The notes: generated by a model not told the origin, from the sequence alone. Positions 1 through 5,898 are shown, counted from the first letter of the stretch. The stretch: 12,740 bases of DNA from an uncultured Ruminococcus sp. (GCA_947589205.1 CANQCJ010000046.1:1-12740); one strand, 5' to 3'. Numbers and translations are program-made.

Positions 1-546
1 CCTGTCATCGTCATGGAACCCGTCAAGGGCGGCACTCTTGCCAACGTTCCGCCGGCTGTCGAAAAGCTTTTTAAAGACGCCGACCCGACAATGAGCGTTC
101 CAAGCTGGGCGATACGCTTCGCGGCAAGCCTGCCCGGCGTCATGATGGTGCTCTCGGGAATGTCGGATATCGCTCAGATGCAGGACAATATCAGCTTTAT
201 GAAAGATCTTCAGCCGCTCACCGAGGAACAAAAACAAATTTGCTTCAAGGCGGCGGATATGATAAATTCGCAGATCGCCGTCCCCTGCACCGGCTGCTCC
301 TACTGCACAGAGGGCTGCCCTCAGCATATCGCCATACCGCAGTACTTCTCCCTTTACAACGAGGATATGCGCGAAAGGCTCGACCAAAAGGGCTGGACCG
401 TCAATTTCACCAACTATCAGATACTTAATGCAAAATTTGCAAAGGCCTCCGAATGTATCGCCTGCGGTCAGTGCGAAGCGGTCTGTCCGCAGCACCTGCC
501 GATCATCGAAAACCTCAAAAATGTCGCCAAGCATTACGAGGGTTGA
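1..546 (+). CDS. Aldo/keto reductase with C-terminal 2x[4Fe-4S] domain (5' partial)
   Basis: The reading frame is open from base 1 and ends in TGA at 544-546, so about 181 C-terminal residues are present and the N-terminal half lies outside the window. The start of the visible part (PVIVMEPVKGG) fits the late strands of the aldo/keto reductase TIM barrel, and the stretch around LPGVMMVLSGMS fits the family's C-terminal cofactor-binding region. Two ferredoxin-type clusters follow: CTGCSYCTEGCP and CIACGQCEAVCP, each with the C-x2-C-x2-C-x3-CP spacing that ligates a [4Fe-4S] cluster. This architecture is typical of the anaerobe-enriched 'predicted oxidoreductase of the aldo/keto reductase family' (COG1453 type), usually near 375-390 aa and presumably cytoplasmic. 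The Fe-S domain suggests electron transfer to or from ferredoxin rather than simple NADPH chemistry. The substrate is unknown. A terminator follows directly, so this is the last gene of its unit. Confidence 0.9.
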   Translation, partial: PVIVMEPVKGGTLANVPPAVEKLFKDADPTMSVPSWAIRFAASLPGVMMVLSGMSDIAQMQDNISFMKDLQPLTEEQKQICFKAADMINSQIAVPCTGCSYCTEGCPQHIAIPQYFSLYNEDMRERLDQKGWTVNFTNYQILNAKFAKASECIACGQCEAVCPQHLPIIENLKNVAKHYEG

Positions 547-555
547 TCAAAAATA

Positions 556-601
556 AAAACGTCCGCGTTTGCTTTATCGAGCTTGCGCGGACGCGTTTTT
601 T
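556..601 (+). terminator. Rho-independent terminator after the aldo/keto reductase
   Basis: A perfect 8-bp stem, CGTCCGCG (560-567) with CGCGGACG (586-593), can be extended inside by GCT/AGC (571-573 with 580-582). It is followed by CG and a run of six T (596-601). It lies 13 nt after the stop codon of the reductase. Confidence 0.9.
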
Positions 602-672
602 ATCAAAAATTTAATTTATAGATAAAGAATAGTTTAACAGTTGGGCAAATTGCCAAAATATTTCAACTTACA

Positions 673-701
673 TTGACAAAGCGGAAACAAAGTAGTATAA
701 T
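673..701 (+). promoter_or_regulatory. Sigma-A promoter of the acyltransferase gene
   Basis: A consensus -35 box TTGACA (673-678) and a consensus -10 box TATAAT (696-701) are separated by exactly 17 bp. Transcription should start near 708, giving a leader of about 25 nt. The promoter lies after the upstream terminator, so the acyltransferase is an independent unit. Confidence 0.88.
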
Positions 702-731
702 ATGAAACGGTTTAAAAGAAGGTGAAAAATT

Positions 732-1811
732 TTGGCTGCCTCAGACTTGCTGAAAAAAGCGGCGTACCCTGCTGAAAACGACAAAAAACGAACGCTTTAT
801 CTGTTCGATAATCTGCGCTTTTTTCTTATTTTCTGCGTAGTCATCGGGCATTTCTATGACGATTTTACGATACTAAGCGGAAGCGCTGACAACGTTAGGG
901 TAAACGATCTGCTAAAAGAAATGTTCGTTTTTATTTACTCGTTCCATATGCCGCTGTTTATTTTTATTTCGGGTCTGTTCGACAAAAAACGCGATAAGCT
1001 CGATACGAATTGTATTATCTACTTTATTTCTTTAGGCTTTTTGCTGAAGCTTCTTCTTGCGATAACAAGAATGACGCTTGAGATCACAAAACCGAAGGCG
1101 TATTTCAAGCTGTTTGAAGGCGACGGGGTCTTCTGGTTTATTTTCGCTTTAGCCGTCTTTAAATTCCTTTGCTTTGCGCTAAGAAACGCCGACCGCCGTT
1201 TTGTTTTGTTCCTGTCCGTTTCGCTCGCGCTATTTAGCGGCTATGACAATGACGTAAACGACTTTTTGAATATTTCCCGCATTATCGTATTTTTCCCCTT
1301 TTATTATTTAGGCTTTATCCTCTCGCCGCAAAAAATAAGAGATCTTACCCGAAGGATACCTGTAAAAATTATTTCGGTCTGCATAATAGGCGTGTGGTTT
1401 TGGCAGTGCTTTTTTAACTTTGAAGAGGTCGAATATTTAAGGCGGCTCTTTACCGGGAAAAATCCCTATTCCAAAATACTTATCGAGGACTGCCAATATT
1501 ATCACCGCGCGTTTGCCATGCTTATTTCTATCGGAATGTGCCTTGCGCTTATCTCGCTCATGCCGGATATTATCCTGCCGTTTGCCACAAAATTCGGCTC
1601 GAGAACCTTACAGGTTTATTTCTGGCACCGCCCGGTAATTTATCTGCTTACTTATTTCGGCGTGTCGGAAAATATTATCAGGATATATCCGAACAGCTGG
1701 TGGATCGCTTTTGCCGCCGTCGCCTTTGCAATAACGTTCGTACTGTCCATTAAAATTTTCGGCGCGCCGCTAAAAGCCGTCCGCCGTGCGGTATGCGAAC
1801 AAGCTCAATAA
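732..1811 (+). CDS. Acyltransferase-3 family integral membrane protein
   Basis: A 359-aa polytopic membrane protein with roughly ten hydrophobic segments. Residues 22-42 carry the acyltransferase-3 (PF01757) signature: D26-N-L-R29 in the first membrane segment, then VVIGH with the family's conserved His at residue 40. The segment SFHMPLFIFISGLF near residues 70-83 is the second family hallmark. Relatives (OafA/YrhL type) transfer acetyl or other acyl groups from a cytoplasmic donor through the membrane to cell-surface carbohydrates or peptidoglycan. The acceptor cannot be deduced. The start is TTG at 732, chosen because AAGGTG (719-724) sits 7 nt upstream, a consensus promoter precedes it, and the first in-frame ATG lies well inside the conserved region. 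It is monocistronic, with no glycan-synthesis genes adjacent, so its target is probably set by loci elsewhere. Confidence 0.85.
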   Translation: MAASDLLKKAAYPAENDKKRTLYLFDNLRFFLIFCVVIGHFYDDFTILSGSADNVRVNDLLKEMFVFIYSFHMPLFIFISGLFDKKRDKLDTNCIIYFISLGFLLKLLLAITRMTLEITKPKAYFKLFEGDGVFWFIFALAVFKFLCFALRNADRRFVLFLSVSLALFSGYDNDVNDFLNISRIIVFFPFYYLGFILSPQKIRDLTRRIPVKIISVCIIGVWFWQCFFNFEEVEYLRRLFTGKNPYSKILIEDCQYYHRAFAMLISIGMCLALISLMPDIILPFATKFGSRTLQVYFWHRPVIYLLTYFGVSENIIRIYPNSWWIAFAAVAFAITFVLSIKIFGAPLKAVRRAVCEQAQ

Positions 1812-1819
1812 AAAATACG

Positions 1820-1865
1820 GCGGACAGCGTTTCATTTTTATGAAGCATTGTCCGCTGAAATTTTG
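1820..1865. terminator. Bidirectional terminator between the acyltransferase and rrf2
   Basis: GCGGACA (1820-1826) pairs with TGTCCGC (1849-1855). A second inner stem, TTCA (1831-1834) with TGAA (1841-1844), closes the loop. T-rich sequence follows on the plus strand (ATTTTGTTTTC), and on the minus strand the hairpin is followed by TATTTTTTATT. It therefore serves both convergent genes. Confidence 0.82.
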
Positions 1866-1868
1866 TTT

Positions 1869-2312
1869 TCAGATAACATAATCGTTTGCGCCGTTGTTTT
1901 TCTCGTTTTCGTTAAGTATATCGACAAGCGTTATCGAATCGACGGTATCGGCGATAGCTTTATCTATGCGCTTCCAGATAAAAAGCGTTGAGCATATCTC
2001 GCTTCTCGGGCATTGGTTTACCTTATCCTCGATGCAGGGGACGGGCGAGAGCGTGCCCTCGGTGGCGCGGAGGACCATGCCGACAGTGATATTTTCCGGA
2101 TCGTCGGCAAGGAGGTATCCTCCCTGAGAACCGCGAATGCTCTTGACAAATCCGGCGCGTATCAGCACGGTTATTATCTGCTCGAGATATTTCAGAGAAA
2201 TATTCTGATTTTCCGAGATCTTTTTAAGCGGTACTATTTGTTCAGCTTTTTTATAATACGCAAGCTCGGTCATTAATCTGAGCGCGTATCTTCCCTTTGT
2301 CGAAATATACAT
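1869..2312 (-). CDS. Rrf2-family transcriptional regulator, Fe-S (IscR-like) type
   Basis: A 147-aa protein with the Rrf2 signature: MYISTKGRYALRLMTELA at the N-terminus, a winged helix-turn-helix to about residue 65 (ISLKYLEQII recognition region, then the wing SIRGSQGGYLL), and a dimerisation helix after residue 110. Three cysteines, C93, C101 and C107 (C-x7-C-x5-C), lie in the loop where IscR/NsrR/RsrR homologues bind an Fe-S cluster, so it probably senses Fe-S status, oxidants or NO. That is a family inference. The ATG has a very strong AAGGAGG (2319-2325) 6 nt upstream. It starts 19 nt after the stop of the phospholipase gene on the same strand, so the two are probably cotranscribed. No nifS/iscU genes lie next to it, which is unusual for a dedicated isc regulator. 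The target genes cannot be named. Confidence 0.88.
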   Translation of the reverse strand: MYISTKGRYALRLMTELAYYKKAEQIVPLKKISENQNISLKYLEQIITVLIRAGFVKSIRGSQGGYLLADDPENITVGMVLRATEGTLSPVPCIEDKVNQCPRSEICSTLFIWKRIDKAIADTVDSITLVDILNENEKNNGANDYVI

Positions 2313-2331
2313 TTTTCTCCTCCTTGAAATT

Positions 2332-3486
2332 TTATTTTTCTATTACCCAAAGCTGCGCTTTATCCTCCGGGTCAAACGCGCATACCGCAAGCGCGGAGGA
2401 TCCTTTTTTAAGCCCTAAAGCCTTTTCATAGGAAGTATGCCCGAGAGAAAGTCTGAACGTGTTCTTTTTTACGCAAGCCGCCCGAAAAAGCATTTTTTCG
2501 TTTTCCTTTTCAGACAGCTTCAGATTTGACAAAAGATAACGTTCATTGCCGCCCTTAAGCGAAAACGCTCCGCTTTTATCGAGCGCTGCCGTCAGCTTTT
2601 TTTGCGCGCCGACAACTCCGCTTTTAAGCTCGCAGCCTTTGTCGGTCACTATCAGATATTCTCCGGTGAGCAGATTTTTAAACGAATACGCATTATTTGA
2701 AAGAATATAATTTTTATTGTCGTCTCTGCAATCGTTATAAAATCTTATCATCATAGCCGCCGCTGCCGAAACGCCGCCGGGAACGGTCTCTGAGACCGCT
2801 TTGGTAAACGCCGCCGGGTCGAGACCCGCTACCGTCGGGGCATATTTATTCGTTCCTTCGCAAAGCTTGTTGAGCGCGTTTTCAAAGCTCTCTGCTGAAA
2901 ATGAATTTACTATGCGCTTATCGAGCTGCGCGGGAGAATATTTTGAAGAGATAGTGTTCGCGAATTTTTCAAAAGAATAATGCGCGTTTTTCGGGCTTGC
3001 AAGATATTTCATATTCGCCGTGTGAACGGGACAGGATATGTCCTCGGCAAAATGCAGCGACCTGCCAAACGCCGTAAACGCTTCGTTTATCAGTCCGCTT
3101 TTGTATAAGCTTACCGCGCTCGTATAATTGTCCTCTAAGCTCGTTCGCGCGCTTTTGGCAAAATCGCCGAGACGGTTTTTATAGTAGCCGCCTTTTATCG
3201 GAAGCCTCTTCCCCTTTACGTCCGCGCAGGAATAATAATGCGTTCCCGGGGCTTTGTCGATATCCCCCGCATCGTCAGGAGCGGCGCAGGCGGTCAGAAG
3301 CCGCTCGAGCTGCGGCTCGTAAAAGGCGCAGACCTTGGTCTTTTTCTCTTTTTTCAACAGCTCCAACGCGCTTTGTGTGATATTTTTATGCGTCTGCGAG
3401 AACCATGCGTGAGCCTTTATCGGCTTGGAGGCTTTTAACGCCGCTAACGTTCCTGCGGCTGCGGCAAAAAGCAAAGCTTTTTTCAT
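2332..3486 (-). CDS. Secreted zinc-dependent phospholipase C with trefoil-like C-terminal domain
   Basis: A 384-aa exported protein. Residues 1-27 are a signal/propeptide: MKK, a hydrophobic core at 4-17, then a basic stretch ending AHA before W28. W28 would be the mature N-terminus, as in Clostridium perfringens alpha-toxin and Bacillus cereus PLC, whose N-terminal Trp binds zinc. The other ligands fit the Zn_dep_PLPC family (PF00882): H33, D71 or D72, H83, H145, D149, H155 (H-x3-D-x5-H in HFAEDISCPVH), H169 and E173 (H-x3-E). The predicted role is hydrolysis of phospholipids to diacylglycerol and phosphoalcohol outside the cell. Residues about 260-384 show three similar segments (YSFKNLLTGEYL, AFSLKGGNERYL, TFRLSLGHTSYEKALGL) and end with QLW, suggesting a beta-trefoil in place of alpha-toxin's C2-like domain. 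AAGGAG (3499-3504) is 12 nt before the ATG. Whether it is a toxin or a scavenging enzyme is unknown. Confidence 0.87.
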   Translation of the reverse strand: MKKALLFAAAAGTLAALKASKPIKAHAWFSQTHKNITQSALELLKKEKKTKVCAFYEPQLERLLTACAAPDDAGDIDKAPGTHYYSCADVKGKRLPIKGGYYKNRLGDFAKSARTSLEDNYTSAVSLYKSGLINEAFTAFGRSLHFAEDISCPVHTANMKYLASPKNAHYSFEKFANTISSKYSPAQLDKRIVNSFSAESFENALNKLCEGTNKYAPTVAGLDPAAFTKAVSETVPGGVSAAAAMMIRFYNDCRDDNKNYILSNNAYSFKNLLTGEYLIVTDKGCELKSGVVGAQKKLTAALDKSGAFSLKGGNERYLLSNLKLSEKENEKMLFRAACVKKNTFRLSLGHTSYEKALGLKKGSSALAVCAFDPEDKAQLWVIEK

Positions 3487-3523
3487 AATGTTAATTTTCT
3501 CCTTATTATCATAATATATTTAT

Positions 3524-3552
3524 ATTATAGCACGGCAAAACGATTTTGTCAA
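3524..3552 (-). promoter_or_regulatory. Consensus sigma-A promoter of the plc-rrf2 operon
   Basis: Read on the minus strand, TTGACA (3552-3547) and TATAAT (3529-3524) are separated by exactly 17 bp, a perfect match to the consensus. Transcription should start near 3517, leaving a leader of about 30 nt. The perfect boxes imply high basal strength unless a repressor acts. No separate operator palindrome stands out. Confidence 0.88.
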
Positions 3553-3611
3553 ATATATATATAGTATTTTTAAAGATAAACCGGACAGTTTGGATAATTC
3601 GGGGGAAGGCT

Positions 3612-4160
3612 ATGGCTGAAATTATGATTTTTAACGTTAAAATAAGATTTTATTTCGGATTTTTCGCAGCTTTGCTTTTTTATTTTTTTGTGCTAGGCTT
3701 TGATCAATCGGAAATTTCCGCCGTACTCGTAAGCTGCCTGCTTCACGAGTTGGGACACATAAGCGCGATGTGCCTCTTTTCTTCACCGCCCGAGAGCGTT
3801 TGTTTTTACGCCGGCGGGATAAAAATTATTCCTAAAGCTTCCGTTTTAGGCAAAAGAAGCGTAACGCTTATAATTTTTTCCGCCGGCTGTATCGTAAATT
3901 TTATCCTTGCGGCTGTCTCATATCTTTTGGGACTCGAACAGCTCTGCCTGATAAATTTTTCACTCGCCGCCTTTAACCTGCTGCCGTTCAACTATTTTGA
4001 CGGCGGCAGGATATTGGAGCTTTATGCGGACAGCTTCGTCAGGCGACTCATCGCGCTTGCTTTCGCGGTGATATTTGCATTCGCCGCAGTTAAATGCAGC
4101 CTGCCTGTCGCCGCACTGCTTGCGTTCGCGCTTTTAGCTGAAGCGGTCATGAGCAATTGA
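3612..4160 (+). CDS. M50 family (site-2 type) membrane metalloprotease
   Basis: A 182-aa polytopic membrane protein. The zinc motif H45-E-L-G-H49 lies in a hydrophobic segment, and the second motif NLLPFNYFDGGR (residues 122-133) supplies the third zinc ligand D130; together they define peptidase family M50 (SpoIVFB/site-2 protease). AGCIVNFILA (91-100) matches the conserved segment between them. Such enzymes cut substrates within the membrane, releasing sigma factors, anti-sigma factors or signal peptides. The protein is minimal: no PDZ or CBS domain, resembling a SpoIVFB core. No spoIVFA or pro-sigma gene is adjacent, so a sporulation role is only a possibility. The start is ATG 3612, with GGGGGAAGG (3601-3609) just upstream. 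A longer TTG start at 3546 would put coding sequence across the divergent plc -35 box and lacks a ribosome binding site. The plus-strand promoter is not obvious. Confidence 0.85.
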   Translation: MAEIMIFNVKIRFYFGFFAALLFYFFVLGFDQSEISAVLVSCLLHELGHISAMCLFSSPPESVCFYAGGIKIIPKASVLGKRSVTLIIFSAGCIVNFILAAVSYLLGLEQLCLINFSLAAFNLLPFNYFDGGRILELYADSFVRRLIALAFAVIFAFAAVKCSLPVAALLAFALLAEAVMSN

Positions 4161-4173
4161 ATGTATTTTGCAA

Positions 4174-4301
4174 AAAAGTGACATTGTGTCACCGTAACAA
4201 ATGTCAAAAGTGACATTGTGTCACCGTAACAAATGTCAAAAGTGACATTGTGTCACTGTAACAAATGTCAAAAGTGACATTTGTCACTGTAATAATTACA
4301 T
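4174..4301. repeat. Four 32-bp tandem repeats with alternating inverted repeats
   Basis: Units begin at 4174, 4206, 4238 and 4270 with an exact period of 32 bp. Copies 1 and 2 are identical, copy 3 has a single C-to-T change (CACCG to CACTG), and copy 4 has lost one base in its core and diverges at its end. Each unit holds a hairpin-like core GTGACATTGTGTCAC (4178-4192, 4210-4224, 4242-4256); in copy 4 it is GTGACATTTGTCAC (4274-4287) with both 6-bp arms intact. Unit junctions form a second inverted repeat, ATGTCA-AAAG-TGACAT (4201-4216, 4233-4248, 4265-4280). The array ends about 10 bp upstream of the -35 box of the next promoter. It looks like a multi-site protein-binding array rather than a terminator, as there is no T-run. 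Confidence 0.9.
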
Positions 4302-4309
4302 TTATCATC

Positions 4310-4338
4310 TTGAAAAATCTCCGCAATAATGGTATAAT
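4310..4338 (+). promoter_or_regulatory. Extended -10 promoter of the small-membrane-protein/PstS-like operon
   Basis: TTGAAA (4310-4315), a 17-bp spacer and TATAAT (4333-4338), preceded by TG at 4330-4331 (TGG-TATAAT, an extended -10). Transcription should begin near 4345, about 24 nt before the first gene. The 32-bp repeat array lies directly upstream, between about -45 and -170 of the start, where activators or upstream-bound repressors usually sit. Confidence 0.86.
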
Positions 4339-4368
4339 TATAAAAACCTTAAAAAAGGGGCTGTTAAT

Positions 4369-4611
4369 ATGTTGGAGATCTTAGAGTATATCGCTGCTTA
4401 CGGTCTGGTCGCTTTGTATTTTTTATCGCCGATAGCGGCTATCGTGTGGTTCGTTATAAGCATGGTGAAATTAAAACGCACGCCGCCCGACGCTCCGGAG
4501 CATAAGCGCAGAAAGCTCTTCGCCGTTATTTCGGGCTGGGTCATGAGCGTTGTACTGGCGGTCGTTATCGGGCTTGCGTTATTGTTTATGATAGCTGTTA
4601 CACATATGTAA
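4369..4611 (+). CDS. Small two-pass membrane protein, unknown function
   Basis: I do not recognise a family for this 80-aa protein. It has two hydrophobic segments, at about residues 7-33 and 50-77, joined by a hydrophilic, strongly basic loop (KLKRTPPDAPEHKRRKL). By the positive-inside rule both ends face outward and the loop faces the cytoplasm. AAGGGG (4355-4360) lies 8 nt before the ATG, and a strong promoter precedes it, which supports a real gene. It is the first of four close co-directional genes: the next ribosome binding site begins immediately after its stop codon. The context suggests a component or accessory subunit of an envelope complex with the PstS-like protein. No enzymatic motif is visible. 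Confidence 0.8.
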   Translation: MLEILEYIAAYGLVALYFLSPIAAIVWFVISMVKLKRTPPDAPEHKRRKLFAVISGWVMSVVLAVVIGLALLFMIAVTHM

Positions 4612-4623
4612 AAAGGAGGAATT

Positions 4624-4752
4624 ATGAAAAACAAAACTCTGCTTGAAATTATTGCGGCTCTCGTTACGCTCCCTGCCGCGCTTATTTTTTGGTCGGCGGT
4701 AAAGCCCAAGAAAAAACCTCATAAGAACGGAGATGTTAAAGATGAACGATAA
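4624..4752 (+). CDS. 42-aa single-pass membrane microprotein
   Basis: A short gene beginning MKNKTLLEII and ending KDER. Residues 5-24 are hydrophobic (LLEIIAALVTLPAALIFW region) and residues 27-42 are rich in Lys, giving one membrane helix with a basic cytoplasmic tail. It is supported by a full AAGGAGGA (4613-4620) just upstream of the ATG, by its 12-nt distance from the preceding stop codon, and by the next ATG overlapping its last 11 nt. No family is recognised. It could be a regulatory or assembly subunit of the same membrane complex. Being so short, it is easily missed by automatic gene calling. Confidence 0.72.
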   Translation: MKNKTLLEIIAALVTLPAALIFWSAVKPKKKPHKNGDVKDER

Positions 4753-4879
4753 GCTTTTTTACAAAATTTTGACTGCTTTCTGCATTGCCGGAACGGTCTC
4801 TGTGATCGCGCTCACGCTGCTTACCGTTTATCTTTATAAGAACACCTCTATTATAGATTTTATCGCAAGGGGCGGGTGA
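4742..4879 (+). CDS. 45-aa single-pass membrane microprotein
   Basis: A short gene running from MNDKLFYKIL to FIARGG. It has one membrane-spanning segment at about residues 8-32 (ILTAFCIAGTVSVIALTLLTVYLY) flanked by lysines. It overlaps the end of the preceding microprotein gene by 11 nt in a different frame, with GGAG (4729-4732) 9 nt upstream, a layout typical of translational coupling. Its stop codon lies 6 nt before the ATG of the PstS-like gene. No known family is recognised. The tight packing supports expression and a joint function with its neighbours. Confidence 0.68.
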   Translation: MNDKLFYKILTAFCIAGTVSVIALTLLTVYLYKNTSIIDFIARGG

Positions 4880-4885
4880 AGCGGC

Positions 4886-5842
4886 ATGAACAAGCGTCTT
4901 TTAAAACAGCTCTGCGCGATATTCGGCGCTGTTATGTTCTTTTTGCTGTTCGATCTGGCAATATATTTTAACTTTACAAGAAAATGCCTTTCCGGCTTTG
5001 ACGCTAAAGCTTCGCTCGATGCGGTGGACGTGGAAAAATACATACCCTTTGAGCAGGACAGCGAGCTTGCAGAGATAAACACCTCGGTCAGCTTAGACGG
5101 AGAGCTTCCTACACTTGACGGCGCGGCTGCGCTGCTTCCGGTCTATGCGTCGGTCGCTCAGGCGGTCTACCCGCAGGATAGCTGCAAATTCCAAAACGGC
5201 GGCTTCACAGCCGACAGCGCGGTGCAGTTTACCAACACCCACGGAGCATACAAGGCGGTCGTGGACGGCAGCGCGGACGTGGTTTTTTGCGCCGCGCCGA
5301 GTAAAGAACAGCTTGATTATGCCGAAGAAAAAGGCGTAAGGCTGAAGCTTGTGCCTATAGGGCGTGAAGCGTTCGTGTTTATCGTAAACGAAAAAAATCC
5401 TATAGATCAGCTTTCAAGCGCGCAGATAAAGGATATTTATTCCGGAAAAATTACCCGCTGGAGCGAGATCGGCGGCGAAAACCGGCTTATAGATCCGCTC
5501 ACAAGACACCCGCTTAGCGGCAGTCAGAGCGTTATGGATAAATTTATGGGAGAAACTAAAATTAAAAAATCGCCGCTGTGCGCCTTTGGCAGCTCTATCG
5601 GCTTTTCGTTCAGGTGCTATTTTACACAGCTTACCGACAGCAGCGGCGTTAAAATGCTCTCGGTGGACGGAGTTTACCCAGATATAGAAAACATTTCCAA
5701 CGGCAGCTACCCGCTCGTTTACGATTTTTACGCCGTTTACCGCGAGGACAACGACAATCAAAATATTGAAAAGCTGACCGATTTTATCCTATCCGAGGAC
5801 GGGCAGAAAATTATTGAAGAATGCGGGTATTCTCCAGTTTGA
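4886..5842 (+). CDS. Membrane-anchored PstS-like (PBP-like) substrate-binding protein
   Basis: A 318-aa protein with an N-terminal hydrophobic segment (about residues 9-29) and no lipobox Cys, so it is probably held by an uncleaved membrane anchor with the rest outside. The extracytoplasmic part follows the PstS/PBP-like fold: LPTLDGAAALLPVYASVAQ (74-92, first ligand loop), GSADVVFCAAPS (128-139), PIGREAFVFIVNEKNPI (157-173, hinge), DIYSGKITRWSEIGG (183-197), the ligand-loop-like SGSQS (211-215), and a C-terminal FILSEDGQKIIEECGYSPV. In true PstS proteins these loops bind phosphate; here the loop reads SGSQS rather than the common SGT, so phosphate binding is not assured. No pstC, pstA, pstB or phoU gene follows. 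The ATG is 6 nt after the preceding stop, with GGGGCGGG (4869-4876) as a probable ribosome binding site. It may be a receptor rather than a transporter subunit. Confidence 0.82.
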   Translation: MNKRLLKQLCAIFGAVMFFLLFDLAIYFNFTRKCLSGFDAKASLDAVDVEKYIPFEQDSELAEINTSVSLDGELPTLDGAAALLPVYASVAQAVYPQDSCKFQNGGFTADSAVQFTNTHGAYKAVVDGSADVVFCAAPSKEQLDYAEEKGVRLKLVPIGREAFVFIVNEKNPIDQLSSAQIKDIYSGKITRWSEIGGENRLIDPLTRHPLSGSQSVMDKFMGETKIKKSPLCAFGSSIGFSFRCYFTQLTDSSGVKMLSVDGVYPDIENISNGSYPLVYDFYAVYREDNDNQNIEKLTDFILSEDGQKIIEECGYSPV

Positions 5843-5868
5843 TTTAAATTTCGATTTAAACCAAACCC

Positions 5869-5898
5869 TTGACAATAAGTGTTCGTATTGCATATTAT
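5869..5898 (+). promoter_or_regulatory. Putative sigma-A promoter of the amidase-domain gene
   Basis: TTGACA (5869-5874) and TATTAT (5893-5898), spaced by 18 bp, form a good though not perfect promoter. The start would lie near 5905, about 30 nt before the ATG at 5936. The -10 box lies inside the palindrome at 5880-5910, so a protein bound there would block RNA polymerase. Confidence 0.65.

Noticed and set aside
4174..4301. CRISPR array
   Set aside because: The whole 32-bp unit is repeated head to tail with no unique spacers, and no cas gene is present.
4886..5842. Complete phosphate (pst) transport operon
   Set aside because: No PstC/PstA permease, PstB ATPase or PhoU is encoded next to the PstS-like gene; the next gene is an amidase-domain protein with its own promoter.
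5841..5861. Direct repeat GATTTAAA ... GATTTAAA after the PstS-like gene
   Set aside because: Only two AT-rich copies, 4 bp apart, too short to separate from chance in this base composition.
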